Assembly: GCA_963833655.1 (NCBI GenBank)
Contig: CAWHYL010000003.1
Location: 1-64,000 of the forward strand
DNA length: 64,000 nucleotides
Origin: 3-1-20CM-4-69-9 sp963833655
GTDB lineage: Bacteria; Actinomycetota; Thermoleophilia; Gaiellales; Gaiellaceae
Reading direction: 5' to 3'
The notes under the pieces are model-generated. The model ran no database searches, was not told the DNA's origin, and saw only the letters and a list, made by a program, of their open reading frames with translations. Below, piece by piece: positions 30,498-46,236 of the stretch; positions within the stretch are counted from its first letter, which is position 1; each line of letters begins with the position of its first letter. The translations under genes and the position numbers were made by a program.

Positions 30498-30890
30498 ATG
30501 AAGAAGCAGGTCATTGCACTCGCAGCCGTGCTCGCGGCAGGCGTCGTCGCCTCGTTCGCGTTGGCGGCCCCGCCGCCCGGGAAAGGCCCGAGGACGTCGA
30601 CCTCGAGCGAGACGTCCACCTCGAGCCACGGCGACCACAAGAACACGTGCCGGCCCGTCAACCTGAAGGGCACGGTCACCGGCGGCACGATCGCGCTGAA
30701 CGTGACGAAGGCCTCCGGCCCGAAGGGCAAGAGCCTCGTCGGGACGGCCGCGAACCTCACCGTGAGCGGCAAGGTGAGCGTCCAGGCCTGGGACTGCTCG
30801 GCTGCCGGGTCGACGTCGGCCCCGCAGCTCAGGCTGCGGCAGCTCCACGTCGGCGGCTCGCCGCAGGCCCAGACGACCACGTCTCCGTAA
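30498..30890 (+). CDS. Secreted protein of unknown function between rplL and rpoB
   Basis: A 130-residue protein with a clear signal peptide (MKKQVIALAAVLAAGVVASFALAA), then a Ser/Thr-rich spacer and a beta-rich domain with two cysteines (NTCRPVNLKG and AWDCSAAG) and many Gly/Val/Thr. No family recognised. A good AAGGAG site precedes ATG 30498. It is unusual to find an exported protein in this position; hairpins on both sides (30381-30411 and 30899-30930) suggest it is a separately insulated transcript or an insertion into the ribosomal operon. Confidence 0.7.
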   Translation: MKKQVIALAAVLAAGVVASFALAAPPPGKGPRTSTSSETSTSSHGDHKNTCRPVNLKGTVTGGTIALNVTKASGPKGKSLVGTAANLTVSGKVSVQAWDCSAAGSTSAPQLRLRQLHVGGSPQAQTTTSP

Positions 30891-30898
30891 GGCAGAAG

Positions 30899-30930
30899 CC
30901 GGGGTCTGGCCCGTCAGGGTCAGACCCCGG
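30899..30930. terminator. GGGGTCTG-family palindrome before rpoB promoter
   Basis: Inverted repeat CCGGGGTCTGG.../...TCAGACCCCGG, a member of the palindrome family listed at 7805. It separates the secreted-protein gene from the rpoB promoter directly downstream. Confidence 0.6.
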
Positions 30931-30959
30931 TCGCGTTTTCGGCGGCCGTTCGCTACACT
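30931..30959 (+). promoter_or_regulatory. Promoter of rpoBC
   Basis: TCGCGT (30931-30936), 17 nt, TACACT (30954-30959), inside CGCTACACTG, the same element as the rpmG promoter. A leader of about 140 nt to the rpoB start follows, G-rich with possible hairpins; I see no gene in it. Confidence 0.6.
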
Positions 30960-31105
30960 GATCTCAAGCTTCGGCGGACTCCGCAGGGGCACCCTTGCGC
31001 TGAGGTAGGAGACTCGGGTACCCTGGCGGGTTACGCCGCTGTTCTCCTGTCCACGCCCGCCGTATTCAGTTTCCGCACCACCATCTCTAAGGGAGGCTGC
31101 ATCTC

Positions 31106-34762
<3,657 letters not shown>

Positions 34763-34831
34763 GAAGAAAGCTAGGCGCTCTATGACACGCGCGCGAAGAA
34801 TTTCAATGAAGAGAAGGAGTGACACGCGCAC

Positions 34832-39406
<4,575 letters not shown>

Positions 39407-39413
39407 GCCGAAC

Positions 39414-39448
39414 GTCTGGGGTCTGGCCCACCGGGCCAGACCCCAGAC
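39414..39448. terminator. Terminator hairpin of rpoBC (palindrome family)
   Basis: Arms 39414-39429 and 39433-39448 are perfectly complementary over 16 bp around loop ACC (core GGGGTCTGGCCC). It lies 8 nt after the rpoC stop and belongs to the palindrome family at 7805, 30899, 44815, 59582 and 60303. Confidence 0.7.
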
Positions 39449-39668
39449 TTAGACGCCGGCATCAAGCTAGGCCAAGGCCGGAGCGTAAGCCGAAGCGAAG
39501 CGACGCTTACGCGGAGGCGGACTGATGCGACGCGCGCACGCGAAGCCTGCGTGCGCCGCACGGAAGAGAACAACCGCCCTACCGACGTAGAGCGCGCGGG
39601 CTTGGCCCGCGCGCGTTCACCGCGAAGCGGCGTCCCTCTATCGGTCTGCTGCTTGCAGCAGACCGGCT
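39449..39668 (+). repeat. Multi-hairpin repeat family, copy 2 (tandem unit A)
   Basis: About 220 bp, directly repeated in the next 220 bp with only scattered substitutions. Stem 1 is 39483-39490/39505-39512, then the block GGAGGCGGACTGATGCG, a GC stem, the stem GCGCGCGGGC-TTG-GCCCGCGCGC, a short GCGAAGCGG hairpin and the last stem 39642-39652/39655-39665 (11 bp, loop TT). Compared with copy 1, the last stem has a wholly different sequence but the same structure. No gene is visible here. Confidence 0.8.
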
Positions 39669-39888
39669 TTAGACGCAGGCATCAAGCTACGGCCAAAGAC
39701 GGAGCGTAAGCCAAAGCGAAGCGACGCTTACGCGGAGGCGGACTGATGCGACGCACGCACGCGAAGCCTGCGTGCGCCGCACGGTAGGGAACAATCGCCT
39801 CCCGACGTAGAGCGCGCGGGCTTGGCCCGCGCGCGTTCACCGCGAAGCGGCGTCCCTCTATCGGTCTGCTGCTTGCAGCAGACCGAGG
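39669..39888 (+). repeat. Multi-hairpin repeat family, copy 3 (tandem unit B)
   Basis: Second unit of the 220-bp tandem pair, with stem 1 at 39704-39711 onward and last stem 39862-39872/39875-39885. Its last stem is simultaneously the 3' end of the convergent cytochrome/monooxygenase gene, whose stop codon is at 39858-39860. A short in-frame ATG after the GGAGGCGGACTG block gives only 13 codons in this copy, against 21 in copy 2. Confidence 0.8.
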
Positions 39889-41336
39889 CACATCTCGTCG
39901 GTCGTGCCTTCGCCCCACAGCACGTAACGCGGCTTCAGGAGCTTGCCGTTCACGAGCGGCTGCTTGATCGCCGAGTTGTCGAACGTGCAGCTGACGTGGA
40001 TCACGTCGCCGACGTTCGCGTCCACCGGCTTCGCGAGGTAGTACGCGTCCTGCCAATGGAAGTTCCAGCGCGGGATGTGCAGCAACGTCTTCCCGTTCAG
40101 CTCGACGCGGATGTCGACTCCGCGCGTGTGCATGTGACCGGCGACGCCGTAGATGCGCAGCGGGCGAGTGACGCGCCGGTCGCACGACGTGCCGAGCGAC
40201 TTCACGCTCGCCGGTGCCTGCGGATAGTCGGCGAGCGACTTCCCGCAGATGAACAGCAGGCCGGAAGGAATCAGCGCCGCGTCGTAGCCGTACTTCTTGA
40301 CCTCCTGCTGCACGGCGACGTCGCGCGAGCACAGCGTGGTGTGCACCGTTCGCGGGCACGGCAGCTCGACGGGCGCGGGGACGAGGATCGTGTTGAGCGG
40401 CGTCAGCTTCGTCGTCGCCGCGGGGGCGAAGCGGATGATCGCGCGCGAGCGATCCGGTCTCGCCGGGTGGATGAGGTTGTAGTGCACCTGCATCACGATT
40501 GCGGCGCCCGCGTGCACCAGCACGCCGGTTCCCTGCGGCAGATCGTTGGTGGTGTGACCCGGCACCCATGCGCTGATCCACGGCGGCACTCCTAGCCGGT
40601 CGACGTCGGCGGAGCTCGCTGTCGGGTGCGTCTCGGACAAGCCGGGGCCGCCGAAGCACGTCCACCCGTTGCCGCCCGACGCGTCGTTGAGGTGCCGTGC
40701 CTCCGTCGCGTTCTCGCCGGCCGCCTCGAACAGGATTACGTGGTGGACGATCGTCGGCCGCTGCGGCTTGATCGCTGCGCTCGTGACGTATTCGTCCGTC
40801 TTGAGGTGCGGCTCGAGCAGGAAGCAGTGGTAGTCGTCGAGGCCGCCGACCGCGGCCTTCGGCATGTATGCCCGCGCCGGAGTCAGCGTCATCGTCGTCC
40901 CCGGCGCCCGGCTCGTCGCACCGATCGGCTTCACGGTGCCGCCGGCCCCGATGCGGGCTCCGTCCTGCACCCACTGCGCGAGCAATTGCCTCTCCGCCGG
41001 CGTCAGGATGCGGCGCGCCTGACCGAGGTATTCGGGCGAGTCGTGGCCCGGCATCCACGGCGGCATCCGGCCGAGCTTCGTCATCACGAGGATCCCGTTG
41101 GCGTGGGCCTTCGCGGACTGCGCGGACAGGAGGGAGAAAGGCGCGATCCCGCCCGGCGCGTGGCAGCCCGCGCACTTCTCGGCGAAGATCGGCGCCACCT
41201 TCGACCACGTTGGAGCCGCTGCGTGTGTCGAGACGCTGGTGCTCGAGCCGCCCGAACCGCCGGCGGCGATCGTCGTCACCGCGATCGCCACGATGGCGGC
41301 AGTGGCAAGCGCGAGAGCGAGCCTCCTCCGCGTCAC
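39858..41336 (-). CDS. Cytochrome c / copper type II monooxygenase-like fusion
   Basis: A 492-residue exported protein: signal peptide (1-25), a mono-haem cytochrome c domain (CAGCH at 55-59, likely axial Met in MPPWMPG) and a C-terminal pair of PHM/DBH-like beta domains. The copper sites are intact by pattern: CuH H198, H199 and H285 (VHHV, VHYN); CuM H401, H403 and M482 (HMH, DEMC). Such proteins hydroxylate substrates extracellularly using electrons, here plausibly delivered by the fused haem. GTG 41336 is 6 nt after TAGCCT, so it is probably leaderless. The final seven residues (LLQAADR) are encoded by the repeat hairpin. Confidence 0.82.
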   Translation of the reverse strand: MTRRRLALALATAAIVAIAVTTIAAGGSGGSSTSVSTHAAAPTWSKVAPIFAEKCAGCHAPGGIAPFSLLSAQSAKAHANGILVMTKLGRMPPWMPGHDSPEYLGQARRILTPAERQLLAQWVQDGARIGAGGTVKPIGATSRAPGTTMTLTPARAYMPKAAVGGLDDYHCFLLEPHLKTDEYVTSAAIKPQRPTIVHHVILFEAAGENATEARHLNDASGGNGWTCFGGPGLSETHPTASSADVDRLGVPPWISAWVPGHTTNDLPQGTGVLVHAGAAIVMQVHYNLIHPARPDRSRAIIRFAPAATTKLTPLNTILVPAPVELPCPRTVHTTLCSRDVAVQQEVKKYGYDAALIPSGLLFICGKSLADYPQAPASVKSLGTSCDRRVTRPLRIYGVAGHMHTRGVDIRVELNGKTLLHIPRWNFHWQDAYYLAKPVDANVGDVIHVSCTFDNSAIKQPLVNGKLLKPRYVLWGEGTTDEMCLGLLQAADR

Positions 41337-41376
41337 GGGCCAAGGCTAGCGCGCGCCGCGGCTCGGGCTAACCTAT

Positions 41377-43134
41377 GTGGCCGTGAAGAAGCTGGGGGTC
41401 GTAGCCGCCGCCGTGGCGGCGCTAGCGCTGGTCGGCGGGCGGGGAGCGCCTGCCGAACGGCTGCAGGCGGATTGCAACGTCATCAGCGGGAACCCGGCGT
41501 GGCTCGACTTCGCCGACGGCTCGGTGCCGTTCTGGAAAGTGTTTGCGAAGCCCGGAATCACGGCGCTCGCGTCGAACCTCATCTACCCGCCGAAGCTGCG
41601 GGCCGCCGGCGCAAAGACGGCGTACTTCGACCTCTACCTGAACCGACGCAACGGGACCCCGAGCGCGCCGGCCGATCCGGCGACGATCGTCGACAAGGCG
41701 AACAAGCTCTACGAGTACGCGGCGCAGTCGATGGACTGCTCGAATCCCGTCATCGCCGAGAACGAGCTGTTCGGCTCGTGGCTCGCCGTGCCCTGGTCGG
41801 CGACGAACGCGCAGTATCGCGCGAACGTCCTGCTGTTCCTGCAGACGCTTCGCCAGCGCGGCGCGCAACCGTGGCTGCTCGTCAATGCCGCCCCGTACAC
41901 GGTCGGGACTGCCGGCGATTGGTGGCGGCAGGTCGCCGATGTCGCCGGCATCGTGCGCGAGGTCTACTTCCCGGCGCCGCTGATCTGGAAGCGCGGGCCG
42001 GTCTACGGAAACCGCACGCTGCGCCAGTCGTTCCGGAACGGAATCCTCGACTTCACGAAGATCGGCATCCCCGTCTCGAAGCTCGGGCTGTTTCTCGGGT
42101 TCCAGACGACCAAGGGGACCGGTGGGCGTGAAGGGCTGGCGCTCAAACCGTGGCTCCAGACAGTGAAGTGGCAGGCGCTGTCGGCGCGGTACGTGGCGCG
42201 CGAGATGAAGGTCAGCTCACTCTGGTCATGGGGCTGGGCGGAGTGGACGACGACGCCGGGCGAGCACGACCCGGCGAAGCCGAGGGCCGCCTGCGTCTAC
42301 CTGTGGACGCGCGACGCGACGCTCTGCAACGGGCCCGCGGCCGCCGGGAAGGGGTTCAACCGGTCGCGGACGGAGGGCCAGCTGATCATCCCCTCGGGGC
42401 TGCGCTGCCAGATCGGCAGGGCCGCCGTGCGCTGGTCGGCGATCAACCCGATTCTCAAGCTGACGGGTGACCCAGAGCTCGCGTTCTCGAACGCCTTCGC
42501 GCGGGCGGTTGAGCAACATGCCGCGCCCGTCTCGTCCGCCGACATCCTCGCGGCGGAGCGGTCGCTCGTCGCCGCGCGCTTCGGCGGGTCAGGCGCGGCG
42601 TACAGGTCGGCGATCGCGCAGGCGCACACGAGCGTGTCGGTGGCGCGCAGCATCATCGGCGACGAGCTGCGCCGCGCGCGCATCGAGTCCAAGTTCCGCG
42701 TCGGCGGCCCGAGTGCGTCGGAGATCGCCGACTACCGCGCCAACTACGGAGAGCTCCAGGTGCGCCTCGTCGAGACGAAGACTCCCGCGCCGTGGCTCGG
42801 CGCGCGCCGCGGGTACGCGCTCGCGTCGACGGCGCCGCCGCAGCTGATGGGCCTCGCTTCCGGCCGCTGGGCGTCGGTGTGGTCGCCGCTCGGGCGCGTG
42901 CAGGTGCGACCACTCGGCGCGCCGAAGACGCTTGCGTCACTCCCGCTCGGGAGCGTCCGTGGCGCGATCCGCAGCGCGCTGATCGAGCAGGAGCGCGAGG
43001 ATCATTTCGCGGCCTGGCTCACGGCGGCACAGAAGGCTGCCTTCCCGGAGGCGACGTGCTGGCGCGACCAGTTCCCCGAGCTCGGCGAAGTCGACCTGAC
43101 GAACTACCTGCCGTTTCTCGCGCTGACCCAATAG
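41377..43134 (+). CDS. Large secreted protein with TIM-barrel-like N-terminal part
   Basis: A 585-residue exported protein. After a signal peptide (about 1-27), residues about 30-330 contain features of a glycoside-hydrolase-like barrel (AENELFGSW, YFPAPLIWKRG, LGLFLGFQTTKG, SLWSWGWAEW) with a glutamate in a plausible catalytic place. Residues about 375-585 are helical and include two segments reminiscent of SurA/peptidyl-prolyl isomerase N-domains. I cannot name the family. The start is GTG 41377 or, better matched to the -10-like TAACCT (41369-41374), GTG 41383. Confidence 0.65.
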   Translation: MAVKKLGVVAAAVAALALVGGRGAPAERLQADCNVISGNPAWLDFADGSVPFWKVFAKPGITALASNLIYPPKLRAAGAKTAYFDLYLNRRNGTPSAPADPATIVDKANKLYEYAAQSMDCSNPVIAENELFGSWLAVPWSATNAQYRANVLLFLQTLRQRGAQPWLLVNAAPYTVGTAGDWWRQVADVAGIVREVYFPAPLIWKRGPVYGNRTLRQSFRNGILDFTKIGIPVSKLGLFLGFQTTKGTGGREGLALKPWLQTVKWQALSARYVAREMKVSSLWSWGWAEWTTTPGEHDPAKPRAACVYLWTRDATLCNGPAAAGKGFNRSRTEGQLIIPSGLRCQIGRAAVRWSAINPILKLTGDPELAFSNAFARAVEQHAAPVSSADILAAERSLVAARFGGSGAAYRSAIAQAHTSVSVARSIIGDELRRARIESKFRVGGPSASEIADYRANYGELQVRLVETKTPAPWLGARRGYALASTAPPQLMGLASGRWASVWSPLGRVQVRPLGAPKTLASLPLGSVRGAIRSALIEQEREDHFAAWLTAAQKAAFPEATCWRDQFPELGEVDLTNYLPFLALTQ

Positions 43135-43137
43135 GTC

Positions 43138-43164
43138 CGAGGGGGAACCCATGGTTCCCCCTCG
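43138..43164. terminator. Bidirectional terminator hairpin
   Basis: Arms 43138-43149 and 43153-43164 are perfectly complementary over 12 bp (CGAGGGGGAACC, loop CAT). It lies 3 nt after the stop of the 41377 gene and serves the convergent interval before the methyltransferase gene. Confidence 0.65.
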
Positions 43165-43204
43165 AGCCCCCTCCTTCTCCGATGTGGTGAATCCGGCGGC
43201 TCGA

Positions 43205-43380
43205 GGCTACGGCGAGACGCGGTCTCGCCTTTGCCGGCGACTGGCTTTCGCCCTAGCTGGCCGTGAGCCCGGCGTTGGTGGCAGTGCGCGTCGTGGTGCG
43301 ACGCATCCCGACGCGCATGAGTCCGCCTCCCGCTAAGACCGCTTCGCGTGTCTTAGCGTCCGGCTCTGGCCGATTGCCGG
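43205..43380 (-). repeat. Multi-hairpin repeat family, diverged copy 4 (inverted)
   Basis: On the minus strand: stem GCTAAGAC/GTCTTAGC (43357-43350 and 43339-43332), the block GGGAGGCGGACTCATGCG shared with copies 2 and 3, then small hairpins GGCGAAAGCC and GGCGAGAC-CGC-GTCTCGCC. Sequence identity outside the block is low but the order of elements matches. A 21-codon frame (43318 to 43253, minus) starts at the ATG of the block. Confidence 0.55.
43253..43318 (-). CDS. Possible 21-residue basic peptide in repeat copy 4
   Basis: An ATG placed 7 nt after GGAGGCG opens a 21-codon frame rich in Arg and Thr (MRVGMRRTTTRTATN...). Copy 2 of the repeat has an equally placed 21-codon Arg/Ala-rich frame, but copy 3 has only 13 codons and copy 1 runs through. 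Coding is therefore uncertain; it may just reflect the conserved block. Confidence 0.2.
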   Translation of the reverse strand: MRVGMRRTTTRTATNAGLTAS

Positions 43381-43391
43381 GCGGATTGCAG

Positions 43392-44036
43392 CTAGGCGGT
43401 AGCGCGCAGCAGGAAGCCCGAGTTGCCTGGGCGGAGCTCGACACTCGAGAAGTCGGCGAACAGCTGGTTCAGCCGGTCGCGCGTGTAGTTGAAGATCGGG
43501 CAGTTGTTGATGACCTCGTAGCGCAGCTTCCGGATCGGGCCTTTCGTCCACGTCCAGCGCGGGAAGCTCGCCACGACCGACCCGCCCGGCGCGACCAGCT
43601 CGCGCATGCGGCGGACGTGGGCCGGCGCGTCCTCGATGTAGTCGAAGTAGCCGAGCGCCAGGATGACGTCGTACGAGCCGGGGATCGCCGTCCGCAGGAA
43701 ATCGCCCTGGATCAGCGTCACCTTCTCGCCGTCGAACCGCTCGAGACGCTGCTTCGCCAGCTCGAGCATCGAGTCGGAGAGGTCGACGTCGACGTAGCGC
43801 GACGCGCCGTGATCGAGCGTCAGCTCGCCGATGCGGGCCGAGCCCCCGCCGACGTCGAGAACGCGAGGGTTGTCGTAGCCGTCGACGACCTCGAGCGCGA
43901 ACTCGCGGCGGTTGAACAGGCCGGGGCGGAGCGTGCGCTGGAGCGCGTGCTCCTCGTCGTACAGGTGGTCAAACGAGAACGCCTTCCGGCGAAAGTGCTC
44001 GCGTACGCGTCCCGTGGAGTCGGTCGATGTCGCCAT
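43392..44036 (-). CDS. SAM-dependent methyltransferase (class I)
   Basis: A 214-residue class I methyltransferase. Motif I is VLDVGGGSARIG, the acidic motif II is YVDVDLS, motif post-II LIQGDFL and YDVILALGYFDYIEDAP are typical of the UbiG/Mg-protoporphyrin-type group. Substrate unknown. ATG 44036 lies inside the upstream deacetylase gene, giving a 68-nt overlap; because conserved residues (VREHFRRKAFSFD) are encoded there, most of the overlap is real. Pairing with a deacetylase suggests a glycan or lipid-linked substrate. Confidence 0.8.
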   Translation of the reverse strand: MATSTDSTGRVREHFRRKAFSFDHLYDEEHALQRTLRPGLFNRREFALEVVDGYDNPRVLDVGGGSARIGELTLDHGASRYVDVDLSDSMLELAKQRLERFDGEKVTLIQGDFLRTAIPGSYDVILALGYFDYIEDAPAHVRRMRELVAPGGSVVASFPRWTWTKGPIRKLRYEVINNCPIFNYTRDRLNQLFADFSSVELRPGNSGFLLRATA

Positions 44037-44796
44037 AGGCCTGATGGTACGAGACGAGCCGGTGTATCTGCGCGACCTGCCGCAGCCGGTGCTCGACGGC
44101 GTCGCGCCGGAAGTTCCGCCAGGTGACGATCTTCGTCGCGCTCAGCCGCTGCTTCGAGCTCGCGCCCCGCGGCAGCTCCGCACGCAGCGCGGGACCGAAC
44201 TCGTACGGATGGAAGTAGAGGACCGCGAGCTCCTGCAGGTGCCGCGGCGGCAGCACCCGCCAGTACGCGCCGCCGCCGGCGACGGGCAGCTCCCAGAGGT
44301 CACCGAGCCTGTACGGCTCGGACGGGATGTCGCCGAGCCGGTCGGGGATGCGCGGCGAGTCGTACTGGCTCGAGTCGTAGCGGAAGCCGGCCTCGAGGAG
44401 CACGTCGTACGCCCACGGGGTGCGCCGGTTGATCGAGAACGCCGGCGCGCGATACGCGAGCGGCCGCTGGCCCGCCGCGTCGGTGATGACTTGCACCGAC
44501 TGCTCGAGGTCCGCGCGGAACTGCTCGGGCGTCTGCTCGTACACGCGCGCGTGCGCGTAGCCGTGCGACGCGGGCTCGTGGCCACGGCGGACGATCTCCG
44601 CGACGAGCTCCCGATGTTGCTCGACGGTCATGCCGAGCAGGAAGAACGTCGCCTTCGCGCCGAGCTCGTCGAGCAGGTCGAGCAGGTGGGCCGTCTGCCG
44701 CTCGAGCGCGGCGTGCGGCCGGTCCCAGTCCGCGAAGCCGAGGCGCCGGTGGACCAGCTGGTGCCAGTCCTCGAAGTCGATCGACAGCAGCAGCAC
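43969..44796 (-). CDS. Polysaccharide deacetylase (NodB/DUF3473 type)
   Basis: A 275-residue carbohydrate esterase family 4 protein close to the exopolysaccharide-associated DUF3473 group. The catalytic Asp and metal Asp are in SIDFEDW, the metal histidines in SHGYAHARV, motif 3 in YRAPAFSINRRT and the C-terminal YFHPYEF gives the last His. No signal peptide. GTG 44796 is 6 nt after TAGATT (44808-44803, minus), so the mRNA is probably leaderless. Translationally linked to the methyltransferase downstream. Confidence 0.85.
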   Translation of the reverse strand: MLLLSIDFEDWHQLVHRRLGFADWDRPHAALERQTAHLLDLLDELGAKATFFLLGMTVEQHRELVAEIVRRGHEPASHGYAHARVYEQTPEQFRADLEQSVQVITDAAGQRPLAYRAPAFSINRRTPWAYDVLLEAGFRYDSSQYDSPRIPDRLGDIPSEPYRLGDLWELPVAGGGAYWRVLPPRHLQELAVLYFHPYEFGPALRAELPRGASSKQRLSATKIVTWRNFRRDAVEHRLRQVAQIHRLVSYHQAYGDIDRLHGTRTRALSPEGVLV

Positions 44797-44814
44797 GCCG
44801 CGAATCTAAAGGCT

Positions 44815-44840
44815 GGGGTCAGACCCCTCCGCGGTCAGAT
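44815..44840. repeat. GGGGTCAGACCCC palindrome overlapping a gene end
   Basis: The core GGGGTCAGACCCC (44815-44827) is followed by a half-site GCGGTCAGATC. Read on the minus strand it supplies the last codons (SDRGGV) and TGA stop of the diguanylate cyclase gene, and separates it from the deacetylase promoter 7 nt away. Confidence 0.6.
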
Positions 44841-45991
44841 CCGCCGCCGGCCGCGACCACGCGGCCCTTCCCTCCCTGCTTCGCCCGGTACAACGCGTCG
44901 TCCGCCCGCTTGAAGAACGTGATCGGGTCGTCCTCGGCCCGCAGCTCGGCGACTCCCGCGGAGAGGAACAGCGTCCCCGCCTGCCCGAGCGGGCGCGACG
45001 AGACGGCGTGGAGGATCCGGCGGTAGAGCTGCTCGGCGTCCGCCAGCGACGACTCCGGCAGGATCATCGCGAATTCGTCGCCGCCGACGCGGCACGCGAT
45101 GTCGGACGCCCGCACGACGCTGCGCACGCGCTCGGCCGCCTCGGCCAGGGCGTCGTCGCCGGCGAGGTGGCCGACGCGGTCGTTGACCTCCTTGAAGTTG
45201 TCGAGATCGAAGACGATCAGCGCGAGCTTCCGCTCGTAGCGATGCGCTCGCGCGGACTCGCGCCCGAGCGTGTCGTGGAAGAAACGGCGGTTGTGCAGGC
45301 CCGTGAGGCTGTCGAGGTCGGCGAGCTGCCGTGCCTCGCGGAATAGGCGCGCGTTCTCGATCGCCGGCGCGGCATGAACCGCGAGCGTCTCGAGCTCGCG
45401 GACGTCGTCGTCGTCGAACTCGTGCGAGGGCGAGCGCGTGAAGACGGTCAGATAGCCGAGCGTGTCCGTGGCGCCTGGGAGCGGGACCGCGAGCCCGGCG
45501 TGGATGACGGGGCTGCCGTTGTCGTGCGCCTCCACCTCGAGCTGCGGGTACGTGTACGACATCGAAATCGACCGAGCCGGCCGGCCGTCCGGCGGGCCGG
45601 CGATCGCGTGTCGCTCCGCCTCCTCGACCGACAGGCCGAGTGTGGCCACGAGGGGCTTGCCGCTCTTCGCATCGGGGAGCAGCACGAGCGCCGCGTCCGC
45701 CCCTTCGAGCGCACCCGCGGCCTCCAGCGCCCGCGAGAGCACCTCGTCGAGGTCGATCGAGCCCGCGAGCTCCCCGAAGATGCGACTCCAGCGGCCTTCC
45801 TCGTCCGCGCGCGCGAGCGCGCCGGCGAGCTGTCGCCCGAGCTCATCCATCCGGGCGTTGAGGGTCTCGAGCGTCTCGGCCATTCGCTCGTCCTTCTTCC
45901 GTTCGGAACGCCGCCGCACGACGAGCATGGCCAGGAGAAGCACCACGAGGGCGCCCAAACCCACGCAGATCCCGGTCAGAAACGTCGTCAT
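44819..45991 (-). CDS. Membrane-bound diguanylate cyclase (GAF-GGDEF)
   Basis: A 390-residue protein with one N-terminal transmembrane helix (about residues 5-26), a coiled coil, a GAF domain (about 65-215) and a GGDEF domain. The active site is intact (RVGGDEFAM), and the product-inhibition site RASD lies exactly 5 residues upstream. It should make c-di-GMP, which in many bacteria controls pili and surface attachment. The frame is open to 46147, but the membrane helix starts at ATG 45991. The stop lies inside a palindromic repeat. Confidence 0.88.
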   Translation of the reverse strand: MTTFLTGICVGLGALVVLLLAMLVVRRRSERKKDERMAETLETLNARMDELGRQLAGALARADEEGRWSRIFGELAGSIDLDEVLSRALEAAGALEGADAALVLLPDAKSGKPLVATLGLSVEEAERHAIAGPPDGRPARSISMSYTYPQLEVEAHDNGSPVIHAGLAVPLPGATDTLGYLTVFTRSPSHEFDDDDVRELETLAVHAAPAIENARLFREARQLADLDSLTGLHNRRFFHDTLGRESARAHRYERKLALIVFDLDNFKEVNDRVGHLAGDDALAEAAERVRSVVRASDIACRVGGDEFAMILPESSLADAEQLYRRILHAVSSRPLGQAGTLFLSAGVAELRAEDDPITFFKRADDALYRAKQGGKGRVVAAGGGSDRGGV

Positions 45992-46135
45992 GGCCGCCGC
46001 GCAGGGAAATGTGTCCCCACCGACTGACTGTAGTGGCGCTCTGTTCGGATCACTAGCATTTGTAAACGAGAAAACCGCCGGTCCCGGAGCGGGTCGGAAC
46101 ACCGGGAAACCCTCTTCGGATGCGGGTTTTCGCGT

Positions 46136-46164
46136 TTGCGGCGCCACCCGAGGTTCGCTACCAT
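46136..46164 (+). promoter_or_regulatory. Promoter of rpsL-rpsG-fusA-tuf
   Basis: TTGCGG (46136-46141), 17 nt, TACCAT (46159-46164) in the context CGCTACCATG. The -10 resembles those upstream of infA (TGCTACCATAAT) and tRNA-Met (GGTACCAT). A leader of about 65 nt follows. Confidence 0.65.
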
Positions 46165-46236
46165 GCCTCCTCCGGTTGGCAGGGCCAGCGGCCCGGCCGA
46201 CCGTTGTTGTGTGAAGAGGGACAAACCGGAGGTTCA

